Assembly (NCBI GenBank): GCA_033557465.1
Contig: CM066048.1
Coordinates: 16,344,305 to 16,408,304 of the forward strand
Length of the DNA: 64,000 bases
Reading direction: 5' to 3'
From: Ichthyophis bannanicus
Lineage: Eukaryota; Chordata; Amphibia; Gymnophiona; Ichthyophiidae
The notes under the pieces are model-generated. The model was not told where the DNA came from. It saw only the letters and a list, made by a program, of their open reading frames with translations, and made no database searches. Made by a program: the position numbers and the translations under genes. This document shows positions 53,797-63,026 of the stretch, piece after piece. Within the stretch, counting starts at the first letter, position 1. Each line of letters opens with the position of its first letter.

Positions 53797-54515
53797 AAAG
53801 ACATGAGAATAGTATCTGGGAATGGCCCGGGCGAAAACCTGATTGGCGAGGGTGGAGGGCATGCGTATTTTCAAAGTGTGACAGTAGCTGTTGGGTGATG
53901 TTTTTTTCTAGCATTTTAGTCAGAAAGGAAAATTTGAGATGGGTCTGTAATTAACAGGACTGGTGTGATCCAAGGAAGGGTTATTCAGCAAAGGTCATAT
54001 GACTGCTTCTTTCCATTGATAAGGAAAGATATCTGAAGTGAGACTGTTATTTAGGATGTTTAGAGCTATTGGCTTCAGAGCTAAGAGGGAAGGAAAGCCA
54101 GATGGATGGGATAGGATCTAGGCAGCAAGTGGTCTTTCTGGAGGTAAAGAGAAGTTTAGAAAAAGAGCTGATAGTAAATGGCTGAAAGTTTTCCCAAGTA
54201 TGTGTCAGAGATGAACCTGGGGAAGAAGCACTAGAGATGGAGGTTCCACCTGAGATTCAGAAGGAGACGTTAACCAAGCAATGTGAAAGGGAGGAATGGG
54301 TGAGATAAATTCAGATTGAAGAGTTTGGATCTTGTCGTAGAAATATGCAGCCAGTGATGGTAGTGAAGGCTGAGAGATGTTCTGCGGTGTGTGCGGGCAC
54401 ACTGATAGCCTTGAATCAATGGAATGAAGCTGTTTTGGTTGAGATGAGGCAGAGGAAATCAATGAGGAGTAATATGATTTCTTTGTGGTAACAATCAAGT
54501 TATGGTAGATCCTAT
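53797..54515 (-). pseudogene. L2-A ORF2, linker and RT start
   Basis: On the minus strand: a KKSYYSSLISSASSQPKQL segment (about 54485-54425, the typical L2 linker before the RT), LAAYFYDKIQTLQSEF (about 54345-54300), and LEKNITQQLLSHFENTHALH with PRQSGFRPGHS (about 53915-53825), which is RT motif 1-2. It is broken by stops and shifts around 53.95-54.2 kb. It continues beyond the L2-B insertion at 52262. Confidence 0.7.
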
Positions 54516-54519
54516 GTTC
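54516..54519. repeat. 4-bp target duplication GTTC, left
   Basis: It recurs at 55997-56000 on the other side of LTR-like copy B. Confidence 0.8.
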
Positions 54520-55996
54520 TGTCACAGGGCCCACCTTGGCAGCGTACTGGAGCGAGGTAGGTGGGACATAAAAACATTTAAGGTTGGGTTTGGCCAATAT
54601 CAAACAGGGCCCAGGGACTTTCAGCCCTGGTAGCGTCCTTTGTTACCAAAATCCCACAGAAAACAAAAGGTCCGAGTGGAGGGAAAACAAAAGGCATTTA
54701 TTTCCCCTTTCATGCAAAAAGGTTCATATGCTTGGATACACAAACGTCAAACACAAATTCCTTGCTTCAGGTAAAAGAAAAAGAAAGCATTAAAGGAAAA
54801 CTGTTATCTTCACAGTAAATGGAATAGCAGGCAAACAGTCTCAACTCCCAAGATCTAGCTTAGTTGCTCAGTAAAGACTCCAAGCTTCCTGTCTTACAGA
54901 AGCTACAGTCCATCTCAGTGTCTGATGCAAATTCCACCTGCATCGGTTCCCCTTCTGAAGCCTCTGAGCCTAAGTCAGTATTTGTTGGTAAGTTGTAATA
55001 AGGCTTTTTAAATATCTTCTGCACAACCTCCCAATGCTCAGGATTGAATACAGGGCGTCGGTCCTGCGCCCTCAGATACTGGGAACTGTCTTTCTTTTGC
55101 AAGTGTTTTGTCTTTGCTTTCTGTAAAGCTTGGTCATTAACCAGTCTCTTAGTTGGTGTGTGTTTCTTGCACCTTATCTCATAAGCCTTCTCACAAGGAT
55201 AATATTCCTGTGCTCCCTGTACTCCCCATACATCCGCAGTTTGTACCCTGCTTTTAGTTAAATATGGGTTACCTTTTCTTCTCGGCTTGTCTGCTCCAGG
55301 TGAGGTTTGAGGCCTGCTCCAGTTGGGATCCTGCCTGGCCTGAGCAATAGGCCTTGTGCTCTCCAACCGTCTTGCTGTTGGCTTTAGACCACAGTCACAG
55401 CCACGCCTTTGCCTCTCTGTACAACAAACACTCACTCTGGCTGGAGTTGTCCCACCTTCTCCATGGGATCTCCTTTCTCCAAACCTCTGAGGCTGCTGCT
55501 GCCTCCTGCGAAACCGTGGTTCAGGGATTACTGCTCCTTCTGGATATCTAGGCCATTCACTCGGATGTCCTGCCCAACCTGCTGGTTCCGCTGGTTCTCC
55601 TGGCAGTCCTCCTTTCCCAGGCCGTCCTGCCTGTGCCTTTCTCCAGGGCTGTCCTGTCTCCTCAGGATATCTACCTTTCCAGGGCTGTACCACTTTCCCA
55701 GCCTGTTCTCCTTTCCCAGGCTGTTCTGCTCCTGATTCTCTCTGGTCTGAATCCGGTTCCCGCTGCTCTGCCTGTTCTGCCTTCCAACCTTCCAAATTCC
55801 CTTTAAGAGGCACTCCTCTCTTTCTTGATTGGAAGCTGGCTGGCATTACCTCATGACCTAGGAGGTGTGGTTCCTCAGTTCCTCGGAGGTCCCTCCTGCT
55901 CCCCCTATGTGGTTCCTCGAGATATTGCAGGTTGTGCTTGACTTTTCCTGCATTTAAAACATTTTCTTCCCCTCTCAGAGGGTCTGCAGCATCACA
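54520..55996 (-). mobile_element. Solo-LTR-like element with intact ORF (copy B)
   Basis: 1477 bp. On the minus strand it begins TGTGATGCTGCAGACCCTCT and ends in a TGTGACA terminus (TGTCACA on the given strand at 54520). A GTTC duplication flanks it. The AATAAA signal (54697-54702 in reverse) lies about 180 bp before the 3' end. It aligns along its whole length with copy A (38154-39573) with the same end points, which confirms the boundaries. It carries an undamaged 328-codon ORF. Confidence 0.78.
54860..55846 (-). CDS. LTR-embedded ORF of unknown family, intact copy B
   Basis: 328 codons from the ATG at 55846, 150 bp inside the 5' end, to the stop at 54860, about 340 bp before the 3' end. 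Residues 1-115 are a Gln/Glu/Gly/Pro-rich low-complexity region. A Cys patch (CCTERQRRGCDCGLKP) lies at about 145. A basic region with DKPRRKGNPYLT follows at about 190, then HWEVVQKIFKKP at about 270 and an acidic C-terminus EPMQVEF with EMDCSFC from residue 300. No signal peptide or membrane segment is visible and I recognise no domain. The frame is shared with damaged copy A, so the ORF is an old part of the family. LTRs rarely encode proteins; the known example of an LTR-encoded protein is the MMTV superantigen, but I see no similarity to it. A captured host exon is an alternative. Confidence 0.6.
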   Translation of the reverse strand: MPASFQSRKRGVPLKGNLEGWKAEQAEQREPDSDQRESGAEQPGKGEQAGKVVQPWKGRYPEETGQPWRKAQAGRPGKGGLPGEPAEPAGWAGHPSEWPRYPEGAVIPEPRFRRRQQQPQRFGERRSHGEGGTTPARVSVCCTERQRRGCDCGLKPTARRLESTRPIAQARQDPNWSRPQTSPGADKPRRKGNPYLTKSRVQTADVWGVQGAQEYYPCEKAYEIRCKKHTPTKRLVNDQALQKAKTKHLQKKDSSQYLRAQDRRPVFNPEHWEVVQKIFKKPYYNLPTNTDLGSEASEGEPMQVEFASDTEMDCSFCKTGSLESLLSN

Positions 55997-56000
55997 GTTC
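55997..56000. repeat. 4-bp target duplication GTTC, right
   Basis: Partner of 54516-54519. Confidence 0.8.
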
Positions 56001-56149
56001 CTGGTGGAATGTCTGGAGAGACATCAGAGTATACTGGTGTCGCCAAAGACGTTCTGCTCGGCATACCTGAGAACGAGCGAGCCGGATACCTGGATGAAGC
56101 CATGGCCATTGGGGACGAGGTCTATCCAGTCTTTTACATAGTGTTACAT
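56001..56149. other. Unidentified flank between LTR copy B and CR1
   Basis: The sequence does not read clearly as L2-A or CR1. It may be the 5' start of the CR1 or other host DNA. Confidence 0.3.
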
Positions 56150-56159
56150 GTATGATTTT

Positions 56160-57185
56160 CTCCCCGTTGGTGAGGGGTCTTATGTGTTCACTAGGTGCAA
56201 AGAGTTCTTTGCTCTCAGGGAATGAGTCCAATTTCTGGAGGCTAGAGAAGCAGACTTGAGCAGCTGAGGCAAACAGAGAGGTATATAGACGAGATCTACA
56301 GGGATGTAGTAGAGAAGTCCTACCTCCAGTCTAGCAGCCTCTCTGCTGCCATGAAGGAGAGAGGTCACATGAAAGTAGAACATCACCTTAGTGTGGCAGG
56401 AAGTGATCCTGTAGCTAGGACCTGTCCGCTGGACAATGTAATACTCTCTCACACCAAGGATGTTTCTCAAGAGCCATGTGCCCATGAGGGAAGGGTTAGG
56501 ATGGCCGTTTATAGTTGACAATTCTATCATTAGGCATGTAAATAGCTGGGTGACTGGTGACATAAGGATTGCCTGGTAACATGCCTGCCTGGTGGGAAGG
56601 TAGCGGACCTCATGCGCCACCTAGACAAGGTTTTAGATAGTGCGGGGGAGGGGTCTGCTGTCTTGGTACATGTTGTACCAATGGCATAGGAAAATGTGGG
56701 AGGGAGATTGTGAAGGCCAAATTTAGGATTTTAGGATTTTAGGATTTTAGGTAGGAAGTTGAAATCCAGAACTTCCGGGGTAGCATTCTCAAAAATGATT
56801 TCCATTCCAAATGCAGGACCCAAAAGGCAGGCAGAGCTCTGAAGTCTCAATGCGTGGATGAGACAATGGTGCAAGCAAGAGGGTTTTGGATTTGTTAGGA
56901 ACTGGGCAACATTCTGGGAAAAGGGGGGGGGGGGACTTTTCCAAAAGGACAGGCTCCACTTCAATTGGGGTGGAACCAGGCTGCTGGCATTAACCCTTAT
57001 TAAAGGAGATAGAGCAGCTTTTAAACTAGATAATAGGGGAAAGCTGACGGTCACCCAAGAGTGCATGGTTCTGAATGATGTATCTTTGAAGGATACTAGC
57101 AAAACAGGGAAGTTAGAGCATATCGACAGACAGGTTCCAATAAAGGGAAAAGTAACCCAGGTGCCTTTAAGTAAAAACCAGAGTT
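56160..57185 (+). pseudogene. CR1 ORF1 with esterase-like domain, remnant
   Basis: In several frames the plus strand gives a Cys-containing start (CKEFFAL), then a coiled-coil-like LREWVQFLEAREADL and a GKVADLMRHLDKVLDSAG-like helix. Further on are VLVHVVP (a decayed 'GTND' block of SGNH esterases), LGRKLKSRTSGVAFS, and an open C-terminal part (56858-57185) with NAWMRQWCKQEGFGFV and DRLHFNWGGTRLLALTLIKG. CR1 ORF1 proteins are known to carry an SGNH-hydrolase-like esterase domain that may help membrane or RNP interactions. Here the catalytic blocks are degraded and many stops occur, so it is dead. Confidence 0.65.
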
Positions 57186-57352
57186 GAAAGATTCTACTTT
57201 TCCCCTGTCATCTGATAGCTAAAATGTTAATATGAATAAAAAACAAACTTTGAAATGCCTGTATGCAAATTCTAGAAGTCCAAAAATAAGATGGGAGAGT
57301 TAAAATATATAGCACTGATGGAAAGAGGATAACCAATGAGACACTGTGATAC

Positions 57353-57440
57353 ATAGAAACATGACGACAGAAAAAGATCACATGGCCTTATCTAGTCTGT
57401 CCTTCCATATCAACCACTACAACATTCCCCTTACCAGGCT
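57353..57440 (+). mobile_element. Short LINE-derived fragment in CR1 endonuclease
   Basis: ATAGAAACATGACGACAGAA and TGGCCTTATCTAGTCTGTCC interrupt the CR1 frame between WKEDN-like and GYKFYRND blocks. I recall this as the tail of another tetrapod LINE. Confidence 0.55.
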
Positions 57441-57845
57441 ACAAATTCTATCGCAATGATAGGGTGGATCACATAGGTGGCGGTGCTATATGTTAGAGGG
57501 CATCGAGTCCAGCAGGATAAAGTTTTTTGCAGGAAACAAAATACGCTATAGAATCTCTATGAATAGGAATTCTATGTAAAAAGGGGAAGGGAATCGCAAT
57601 GGGGGTGTACTACTGTCTGCCTGGCCAGAATGATCAGACAGATGATGAAATGTTAACAGAAATTAGGGAAGCTAGCAAAGTTTACAACACAGTAATAATG
57701 GGAGATTTCAATTACCCCGGTATTGACTGGGTCGGTGGCACATCAGGACATGCTAAGAAGATAACATTTCTAGATTAAATAAATAACTGCCTCATGGAGC
57801 AGCTGGTTCAGGAACCAACATGAGAAGAAGCTATTATAGACCTAG

Positions 57846-57954
57846 GTGTATGTTTAGTAAGCAGCAGTAGCGGCTGCTGTGCGGTATCGGAGCCGCAGCC
57901 TCATTGAATGGGGCTCCGATACCGCACGGCTACCACTGCTTAATGAATATACCC
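57846..57954. mobile_element. 109-bp palindromic MITE, CCTAG duplication
   Basis: The ends GTGTATGTTTAGTAAGCAGC and, inverted, GCTTAATGAATATACCCC pair, and the inner GTGCGGTATCGGAGCC pairs with GGCTCCGATACCGCAC. CCTAG occurs at 57841-57845 and 57955-57959. The whole element folds into one hairpin. Confidence 0.8.
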
Positions 57955-58467
57955 CCTAGTCCTAAGTGGAATTCAGGATCTAGTGCAAAACGTAACGGTA
58001 TTGGGGCTGCTTGGCAATAGCAATCATAACATGATCACATTTGATTTAATAAATGGCGGGAGGATAACAAGGAAATCCACTGCACTAGCATTTAACTTTC
58101 AAAAAGGAGACGATGATAAAATGAGGAAAATGGTTCAGAAAAAAAATAAAAGAAGCAACTGCAAAGGTTAAGAGTTTACATCAGTCCTGGGCATTATTTA
58201 AAAATACTGTCTTTGAATCTCAGACCAGATGTATTCCACACTTTAAGAAAGGTGGAAGGCAGGCCAAATGACAGCCAGCATGGCTTAAAGGTGAGGTCAG
58301 AGAGGCCATTATAGATAAATGGAAAAAAGAGCCAAATGATGAAAAGAGGAAACAATATAAATACTGGCAAGTTAAATGCAAGGCATTGATAATGCAGGTA
58401 AACAGAGAATTTGAAAAGAAGCTTGCCATGGAAGCAAAAGCACATAATAAAACCTTTTTCAAGTACA

Positions 58468-58595
58468 CTTATTACTACTACTCTTGCACATTTGTATAGT
58501 GCTACAAGACATACACAGTGCTGCATAGACACTTGTAAAAAATGGTCCCTGCTCATCAGAGCTTACAATCTAGTAATTTGTGAGAGAGTAAGTTG
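58468..58595 (-). mobile_element. L2 3' tail fragment, minus strand
   Basis: ATTACTACTACTC, CACATTTGTATAGTGCTACA and TCCCTGCTCATCAGAGCTTA are the reversed L2-A tail. It is inserted between KTFFKY-like and VGPLNDKG blocks of the CR1 linker. Confidence 0.75.
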
Positions 58596-59412
58596 GACCA
58601 TTAAATGATAAAGGAGTAAAAGGGACACTAAGACAGGACAAGGCCATAATGGAGAAATTGAATTAATTCTTTGCTTTAGTCTTTACTAAAGACAATGGAG
58701 AAAACTTACCCATGTCAGAAATGTTATTAAAGGTAATGTATCAGAGGAATTTAAACAAGTCTCGATAAGTCGGGAAGATGTAATACAGTTCTTTGATAAA
58801 CTTAAGAGCAGCAAATCGCCTGAACTGGATGACATACATCCTGGGGTGCTGAAAGAACTGAAATTTATTTATTTTATGTGATTATTCTTCTATACAAGTC
58901 AGAGTGATTTACAATTAACAACAACAATTGAGTTTTACATTGAAATGGAAACAGACTAAGAGAAAGCATCTAACATTGAACCATGCACATGATAGTATAG
59001 GGGAGATAACAGTAGAGTTTGTAAAGCTAACCAAAGATATTAATCTGTTCTTAGTGTATACATAACTCTGCTTATGCATATGTATTCATGGAGCTCTGGT
59101 GCTAGGCCCGCCAGGATATTACCGGTATATTGACATGGTATTTGCATAGTAGTGTTTGTATGGATTTCTTAGGTAAGGATGTTAGTGTCTTAACCGAAGT
59201 TGTCTGTATCTTTGCTTGTCTATTGGATAGGTTATTTTTTGGTCGTCAGTCCTGGTGTTTACGTTTTATCTCTATAGTATACTATCAGTAAGTATGTTTT
59301 TAATTCTTTGCAGAATGTTGATAGTTTGGTGGTGTTTTGCATCTTGTCAAGCAGCATGTTCTGTAGTCCCAGAGCATAGACAGAGAAAGCTCTAGTACAT
59401 GCCAATTGACTG

Positions 59413-59490
59413 AACATAAGATGTGCCATACTGGGTCCGACCAAGGTCCATCAAGCCCAGTATCCTGTTTCCAACAGTGGCCAATCTAGA
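59413..59490 (-). mobile_element. CR1 3' tail fragment
   Basis: ACATAAGATGTGCCATACTG, GGTCCATCAAGCCCAGTATC and CAACAGTGGCCAATCTAG. Confidence 0.85.
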
Positions 59491-59786
59491 CTGCTTTTTG
59501 TTTCTTCAGTTGGGATGGTTAGCATATTTTTTGTAGTTTTCCTCTTGGCACAGTTGTTCCTTGATGCTTGTAATAGTAGCTTTAGGCAGCTGGCAGATAA
59601 ACTGTGGGTGATTTTGAATGCGATAATTATGGCTTTATAGTGGATTCTACTTTTTATAGGAAGCCAGTGTAAGTGTTTTAATATTGGTGTGATGTGTTCA
59701 TATCTTGATTTTCCTAGAATAATTCATGCTGCCATTTGTAATGTATTTAGTGATTGTTTGGGTATTCTGTGTAAGATGATGTTACC

Positions 59787-60084
59787 CAGGGCCGGCCTGG
59801 GGGTTTCTGCCGTCCCTCCCCCCCCCTGACACCGCCCCTCTTCCAGCTGCCACCGTCACCGCCACTGCCCCACCCCCCATCTGCTGCCAATTCTATCTAG
59901 GGAGGGGAAGGCAGGCAGCGGCAGTATTTCCAAAAGCCGCTGCTTTTGGAAAAAACGCCTCTGTCCGTCTCCCTCCTCCCAAACGGAATAGGCAGCCACT
60001 CATGTGTGCCGCTGCCGCTGCCTCCCACCCGGGCTGGCCACCCTAGACAGCCACCTAGCTCACTTAGTGGACGGGCCGGCCCTG
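59787..60084. mobile_element. hAT-like MITE with 8-bp duplication
   Basis: 298 bp with CAGGGCCGGCC and inverted GGCCGGCCCTG ends. ATGTTACC flanks it exactly on both sides (59779-59786, 60085-60092). It is GC-rich and non-coding, and is inserted in L2-B. Confidence 0.9.
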
Positions 60085-60099
60085 ATGTTACCATAATCA

Positions 60100-60446
60100 A
60101 AGTACGGGAAGATTGTCGCCTGGAATCATGTGGCTCTAGTAACGGTTGGAGGTTGCAGAGAGTTCTTATGTTGTTGTATATTGTCTTGAGCATTTTATTG
60201 ATGTGGGTGTTTAGGTTCAATCTTTCATCGAGGGTAATCCCAAGGTAGCGCACTTCTTGTTTTACTTCTAGGTCAGCATTCTTAACATTTAATGTGGGTG
60301 GTGGTGTGACTGTTTCATTTCTGATAATGTATAGCACCTTGGTCTTTTTGTAATTTATTGCTAGGGACTGCTCTGATAGCCATTGAACCACCACGTTGAA
60401 ACAGTTTGTGAGTTTTATGTCTTATGGTCTTTCTGTATCAAATTGA
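60100..60446 (-). pseudogene. L2-B RT C-terminal part, first piece
   Basis: The minus strand from 60446 reads CFNVVVQWLSEQSLAINYKK, TKVLYIIRNETVTPPPTL, EVRYLGITLDERLNLNTHI and an LCNLQPLLEPHDS block that stops at the MITE. These align with the same region of the L2-B at 52.6-53.3 kb. The RT catalytic part lies beyond the CR1 insertion, at 61101-61310. Confidence 0.75.
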
Positions 60447-61101
60447 GTGTATTATAATGCCTCTGTATCGTTCTATAGTGTGACTGCACCTTGAATATTG
60501 CGTGCAATTCTGGTCGCCGTCTCTTAAAAAGGATATAGTGTTATTAGAAAAGGTTCAGAGAAGAGCCACCAAAATGGTAAAGGGGATGGAAGGATGCTCC
60601 TATGAGGAGAGGCTAAAAAGGTTAGGGCTCTTCAACCTCGAAAAGAGACGACTGAGGGGAGATATGATAGAGGTCTATAAATTAATGAATGAAGTGGAAC
60701 GGGTAAACGTAGATCAATTGTTTATACTATCAGAATATAGAAAGACTAGGGGAGATGCAATGAAGCTACAGTATAACTTATTTAAGACTAATAAGAGAAA
60801 AGATTTTTCACTCAACATGTAATCAAACTGTGGAATTCATTACCGGAGGATCTAGTAAAAGTCGTTAGTGTAGATGGGTTTAAAAAAGGTTTGGACAAGT
60901 TCCTGGAGGAAAGGTCCATAAACCATTATTAAAGGGGACCCGGGAAATCCACTGTTTGCCCCCTAGTAGAAGTATTGCGGAACTTGTGTCTTTTGGGGAA
61001 CCTGCTAGATACTTGTGACCTAGATTGGCTACTGTTGGAAACAGGATACTGAGCTTGATGGGCCTTGGTCTGACTCAGTATGGCAGATCTTATGTTCTTA
61101 G
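60447..61101 (+). mobile_element. CR1 LINE 3' fragment, plus strand
   Basis: It starts within ORF2 (IIMPLYRS-like), with an open stretch 60502-60822 reading LKKDIVLLEKVQRRATKMVK and SYEERLKRLGLFNLEKRRLR, a frame change near 60800, and the CR1 3' UTR to TATGTTCTTA. It is inserted in L2-B. Confidence 0.85.
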
Positions 61102-61733
61102 CATAATATCGTTGGCATAAATACGATATTTCATATCATGAAATTGTATGATTGCGCACAGTGGTTGTATATATAGATTGAAGAGAAGTGCGGATAGGGC
61201 TGATCCTTGAGGGACTCCTCGCTGTTGAGTGTATGGTGTTGATTTGTTTAGGCCTATTTTTACTTGTTGCTTGTGGTCGGTTAAGTATGATTGAAACAAT
61301 TTGAGTTTGTTGTTCTGAATCCTGTTGTTTGAAGGTGTGATAAGAGTGTATTATGGCATATTGAATCAAGACATATTACCATGAATCCTTGTTTAGGTTT
61401 TTGGATGCCTTTTATTAGTGTGTCCATTAGTGAAACTAGTAACGTTTCGACTCCCTGGTTTGATCTGAAACCATGCTGTTGTGGGTCCGCGGTCCATTTT
61501 GTTTTGATGAACTCCTGTAGTTGGTGCTGTACAACCTTCTCTATTATTTTTGCTGTGAAGGGCAGGCTGGATATGGGTTGGTAAGAGGTGGGATCTTTTT
61601 CATCCAGTCCTGGGATTTTTAGTATTGGGCGCACTGAAGCCATCTTAAGACTTGCTGGCAAGTATCCATGCACAAGAAATAGCTATATTATCTTTGTAAC
61701 TGTCAATACTTGCTCGGACTTCGCTATTATTAT
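61102..61733 (-). pseudogene. L2-B RT, motifs 1-C
   Basis: The minus strand reads MHGYLPASLKMASVRPILKI, SYQPISSLPFTAKIIEKVVQ and QQHGFRSNQGVETLL, then a damaged motif A (GFMVICLDS), QRGVPQGSALSALLFNLYIQ (motif B) and YRIYANDIMLRT, where motif C reads YAND in place of YADD. That change would kill the polymerase. A deletion or frame change lies between motifs A and B. Confidence 0.75.
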
Positions 61734-62097
61734 TGTAGGCAGGTTCTTACCTACAAAGCATCCCTAATAATCACCAAGATTGCCTGGGTACATGGGAGCC
61801 GTACACCAGGAAAATAAAAGAACTTAGAATCACAGTCACTTGTCAGCAAAATTCCTTTATTCAGTACAAGCAAAAACTGCAAGCACAGATACGCAAGTGT
61901 CTGTCTGAGGGACCCAGGTGCAGGCAACGTTTTTAACCTCTGGTACAGTGGGGGAAAGAAGGCTGCCCGCTGAAGCTCTATAGGCACTCTCTTATATACG
62001 TTTTCTGTCACATTCTCTGTCCCAAAGTTCCAGGAGCAGGACCTCAGAAAACACCCACAAATAGGAACAGAAGCAAAGGGCATCTTGAACAATTTTC
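61734..62097 (-). mobile_element. Endogenous retrovirus 3' LTR
   Basis: On the minus strand it has a TATA box (TATATAAGAG near 61990), an AATAAA signal in GTACTGAATAAAGGAA (61854-61869), a transcribed part of about 130 bp between them, and a terminal CA (TG on the given strand at 61734). The layout and orientation match the gag-pro sequence to the right. The outer boundary near 62097 is approximate. Confidence 0.6.
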
Positions 62098-62297
62098 AAA
62101 AGACTGTGTTCATGAGAAACTATCTCAACTTAAAGTAGACAAAGCGATGGGACCGGATGGGATACACCCGAGAATACTGAGGGAACTTGGGGACGTTCTA
62201 GCAGCTCCACTGACTGACCTTTTCAATGCCTTGTTGGAGTCAGGAGTGGTGCCAAAGGACTGGAGAGAGGCTCATGTGGTGCCTTTACACAAATGAT
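62098..62297 (+). pseudogene. CR1-type RT fragment, second subfamily
   Basis: The plus strand reads LSQLKVDKAMGPDGIHPRIL, ELGDVLAAPLTDLFNALLES and VPKDWREAHVVPLHK, all in one frame, then stops abruptly at about 62297. It belongs to a CR1-like lineage different from the other copies here. Both ends are sharp without the usual LINE tail, so it was cut by a later event. Confidence 0.75.
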
Positions 62298-62756
62298 CCC
62301 GTCTCATGTTCTCCTGCGGACGCCGTCTTCTCACCACTTCCAGCTGCAGACACAACCCGGTCCACTCCTCCTGCAATTTTTCCAATACTGGCGGTCGACT
62401 CTCCAAGCATACCTCCGCCGCTCCCCGCTCAGGCTCATCAGCCCCCCCTTCTTCAGGCGAGGCCAGAGCACCAGCCGCAGGAGGCGTCTTGGAGGAATAA
62501 GCTGGAGCAGGAGGAACCACTCGTTCTTCTGGGAAGAGAGACAGTTCTAGAGTGGCAGACGCCAGCATCTCATCTGCTGATGCCGCCAAGCCCACTCTAA
62601 CCTCCCTTCGTTGATCATCCGTAAGTTGTACAAATCGATCCATAGGACCCTTGGCCACAGACTCCGACTCCGCAGGGAAAGTCTTGAGTTTGCCCTTCCG
62701 CTTCGGCATCCTGAATCGGCTCACTCCGTTGCCATCTTGAGATAAGCCACACCCCC
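62298..62756 (-). pseudogene. L1/Tx1 ORF1 5' fragment
   Basis: It starts (62756) with a TTATCTCAAGATGGCAACGG leader, then a frame from 62707 reading MPKRKGKLKTFPAESES onwards, a basic start like that of the half-L1 at 36275. The frame is open through an Ala/Glu/Pro-rich N-terminal region to about 62300, where it meets the CR1 fragment without a poly-A. Only the first 135 or so codons remain; no coiled coil or RRM is present. Confidence 0.6.
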
Positions 62757-63026
62757 AACCTGTAATTTCACCAATAAGTCTCTTCCCATCAAATTTACTG
62801 GACAATGAGGGGCAAACAGAAAAGAATGAGAAATTAGCTGATCTCCTATTTTTAAACAAACAGGTGAGGTCATGCAAGAAGTAAGGGGTCTGCCATCAAA
62901 ACCAGTGGTAGTCATTTTCTTGTTACTAAGCTGGCATCCCTGTGGTAAAATGGCTAATACAGAGGTAGTGGCCCCTGTATCAAGTAACATTTCTGTGGGC
63001 TCATTGTTAAGAAACACCGTGATCAT
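62757..63026 (-). pseudogene. Endogenous retrovirus aspartic protease
   Basis: On the minus strand, an open frame from 63026 carries the retroviral protease active-site motif LLDTGAT (about residue 15), a flap-like glycine region, and an NLMGRDLL block near the C-terminus. These are typical of retroviral proteases, which cut the Gag and Pol polyproteins. It is broken off by the L1 fragment at 62756, and pol and env are absent from the window. The NLMGRDLL block suggests a gamma/epsilon-like class, as inference. Confidence 0.75.

Larger units (their letters stand above)
50741..54515 (-). mobile_element. L2-type LINE (L2-A), minus strand, holding a second L2
   Basis: The 3' tail is at the left (TACTACTACCGTACTTATCA, TTTGTATAGCGCTACAAG). 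RT blocks run leftward from 54.5 kb. An L2 of another family (about 52262-53796) is inserted between the QSGFRPGHS block and the ISLDLSLAFNLI block. The 5' end meets the LTR-like element at 54516-54520. Confidence 0.75.
57240..58060 (+). pseudogene. CR1 endonuclease remnant
   Basis: Blocks in order: a CLYANSRSPK start (57259-57290), GYKFYRNDRVDHIGGG (57440-57485), GVYYCLPGQND (57600-57640), IMGDFNYPGIDWVGG (57696-57740) and LGLLGNSNHNMITFDL (58000-58050, where the SDH site reads SNH). It is interrupted by a LINE piece at 57353-57440 and the MITE at 57846-57954. The catalytic His stands but the preceding Asp is changed to Asn, so the enzyme would be inactive even if the stops were ignored. Confidence 0.7.
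56150..58859 (+). mobile_element. CR1 LINE 5' part with ORF1 and endonuclease, plus strand
   Basis: It carries the ORF1 (56160-57185), endonuclease (57240-58060) and linker (58040-58859) of a CR1. It is interrupted by a short LINE piece (57353-57440), a 109-bp MITE (57846-57954) and an L2 tail (58468-58595), then cut at 58860 by a minus-strand L2-B. The rest of its ORF2 is not found in the window. Confidence 0.75.
58860..61733 (-). mobile_element. L2-B LINE, minus strand, with nested elements
   Basis: The 3' tail is at the left (ATTTATTTATTTTATGTG, AGAGTGATTTACAATTA). The RT runs to about 61730. It is interrupted by a CR1 tail (59413-59490), a hAT-like MITE (59787-60084) and a CR1 3' fragment (60447-61101). 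The 5' side stops at a retroviral LTR. Confidence 0.75.

Noticed and set aside
56728..56756. Telomere-like repeat (TTAGGATTTT units)
   Set aside because: Only about four 10-bp units, not TTAGGG, inside CR1 ORF1; a local slippage product.
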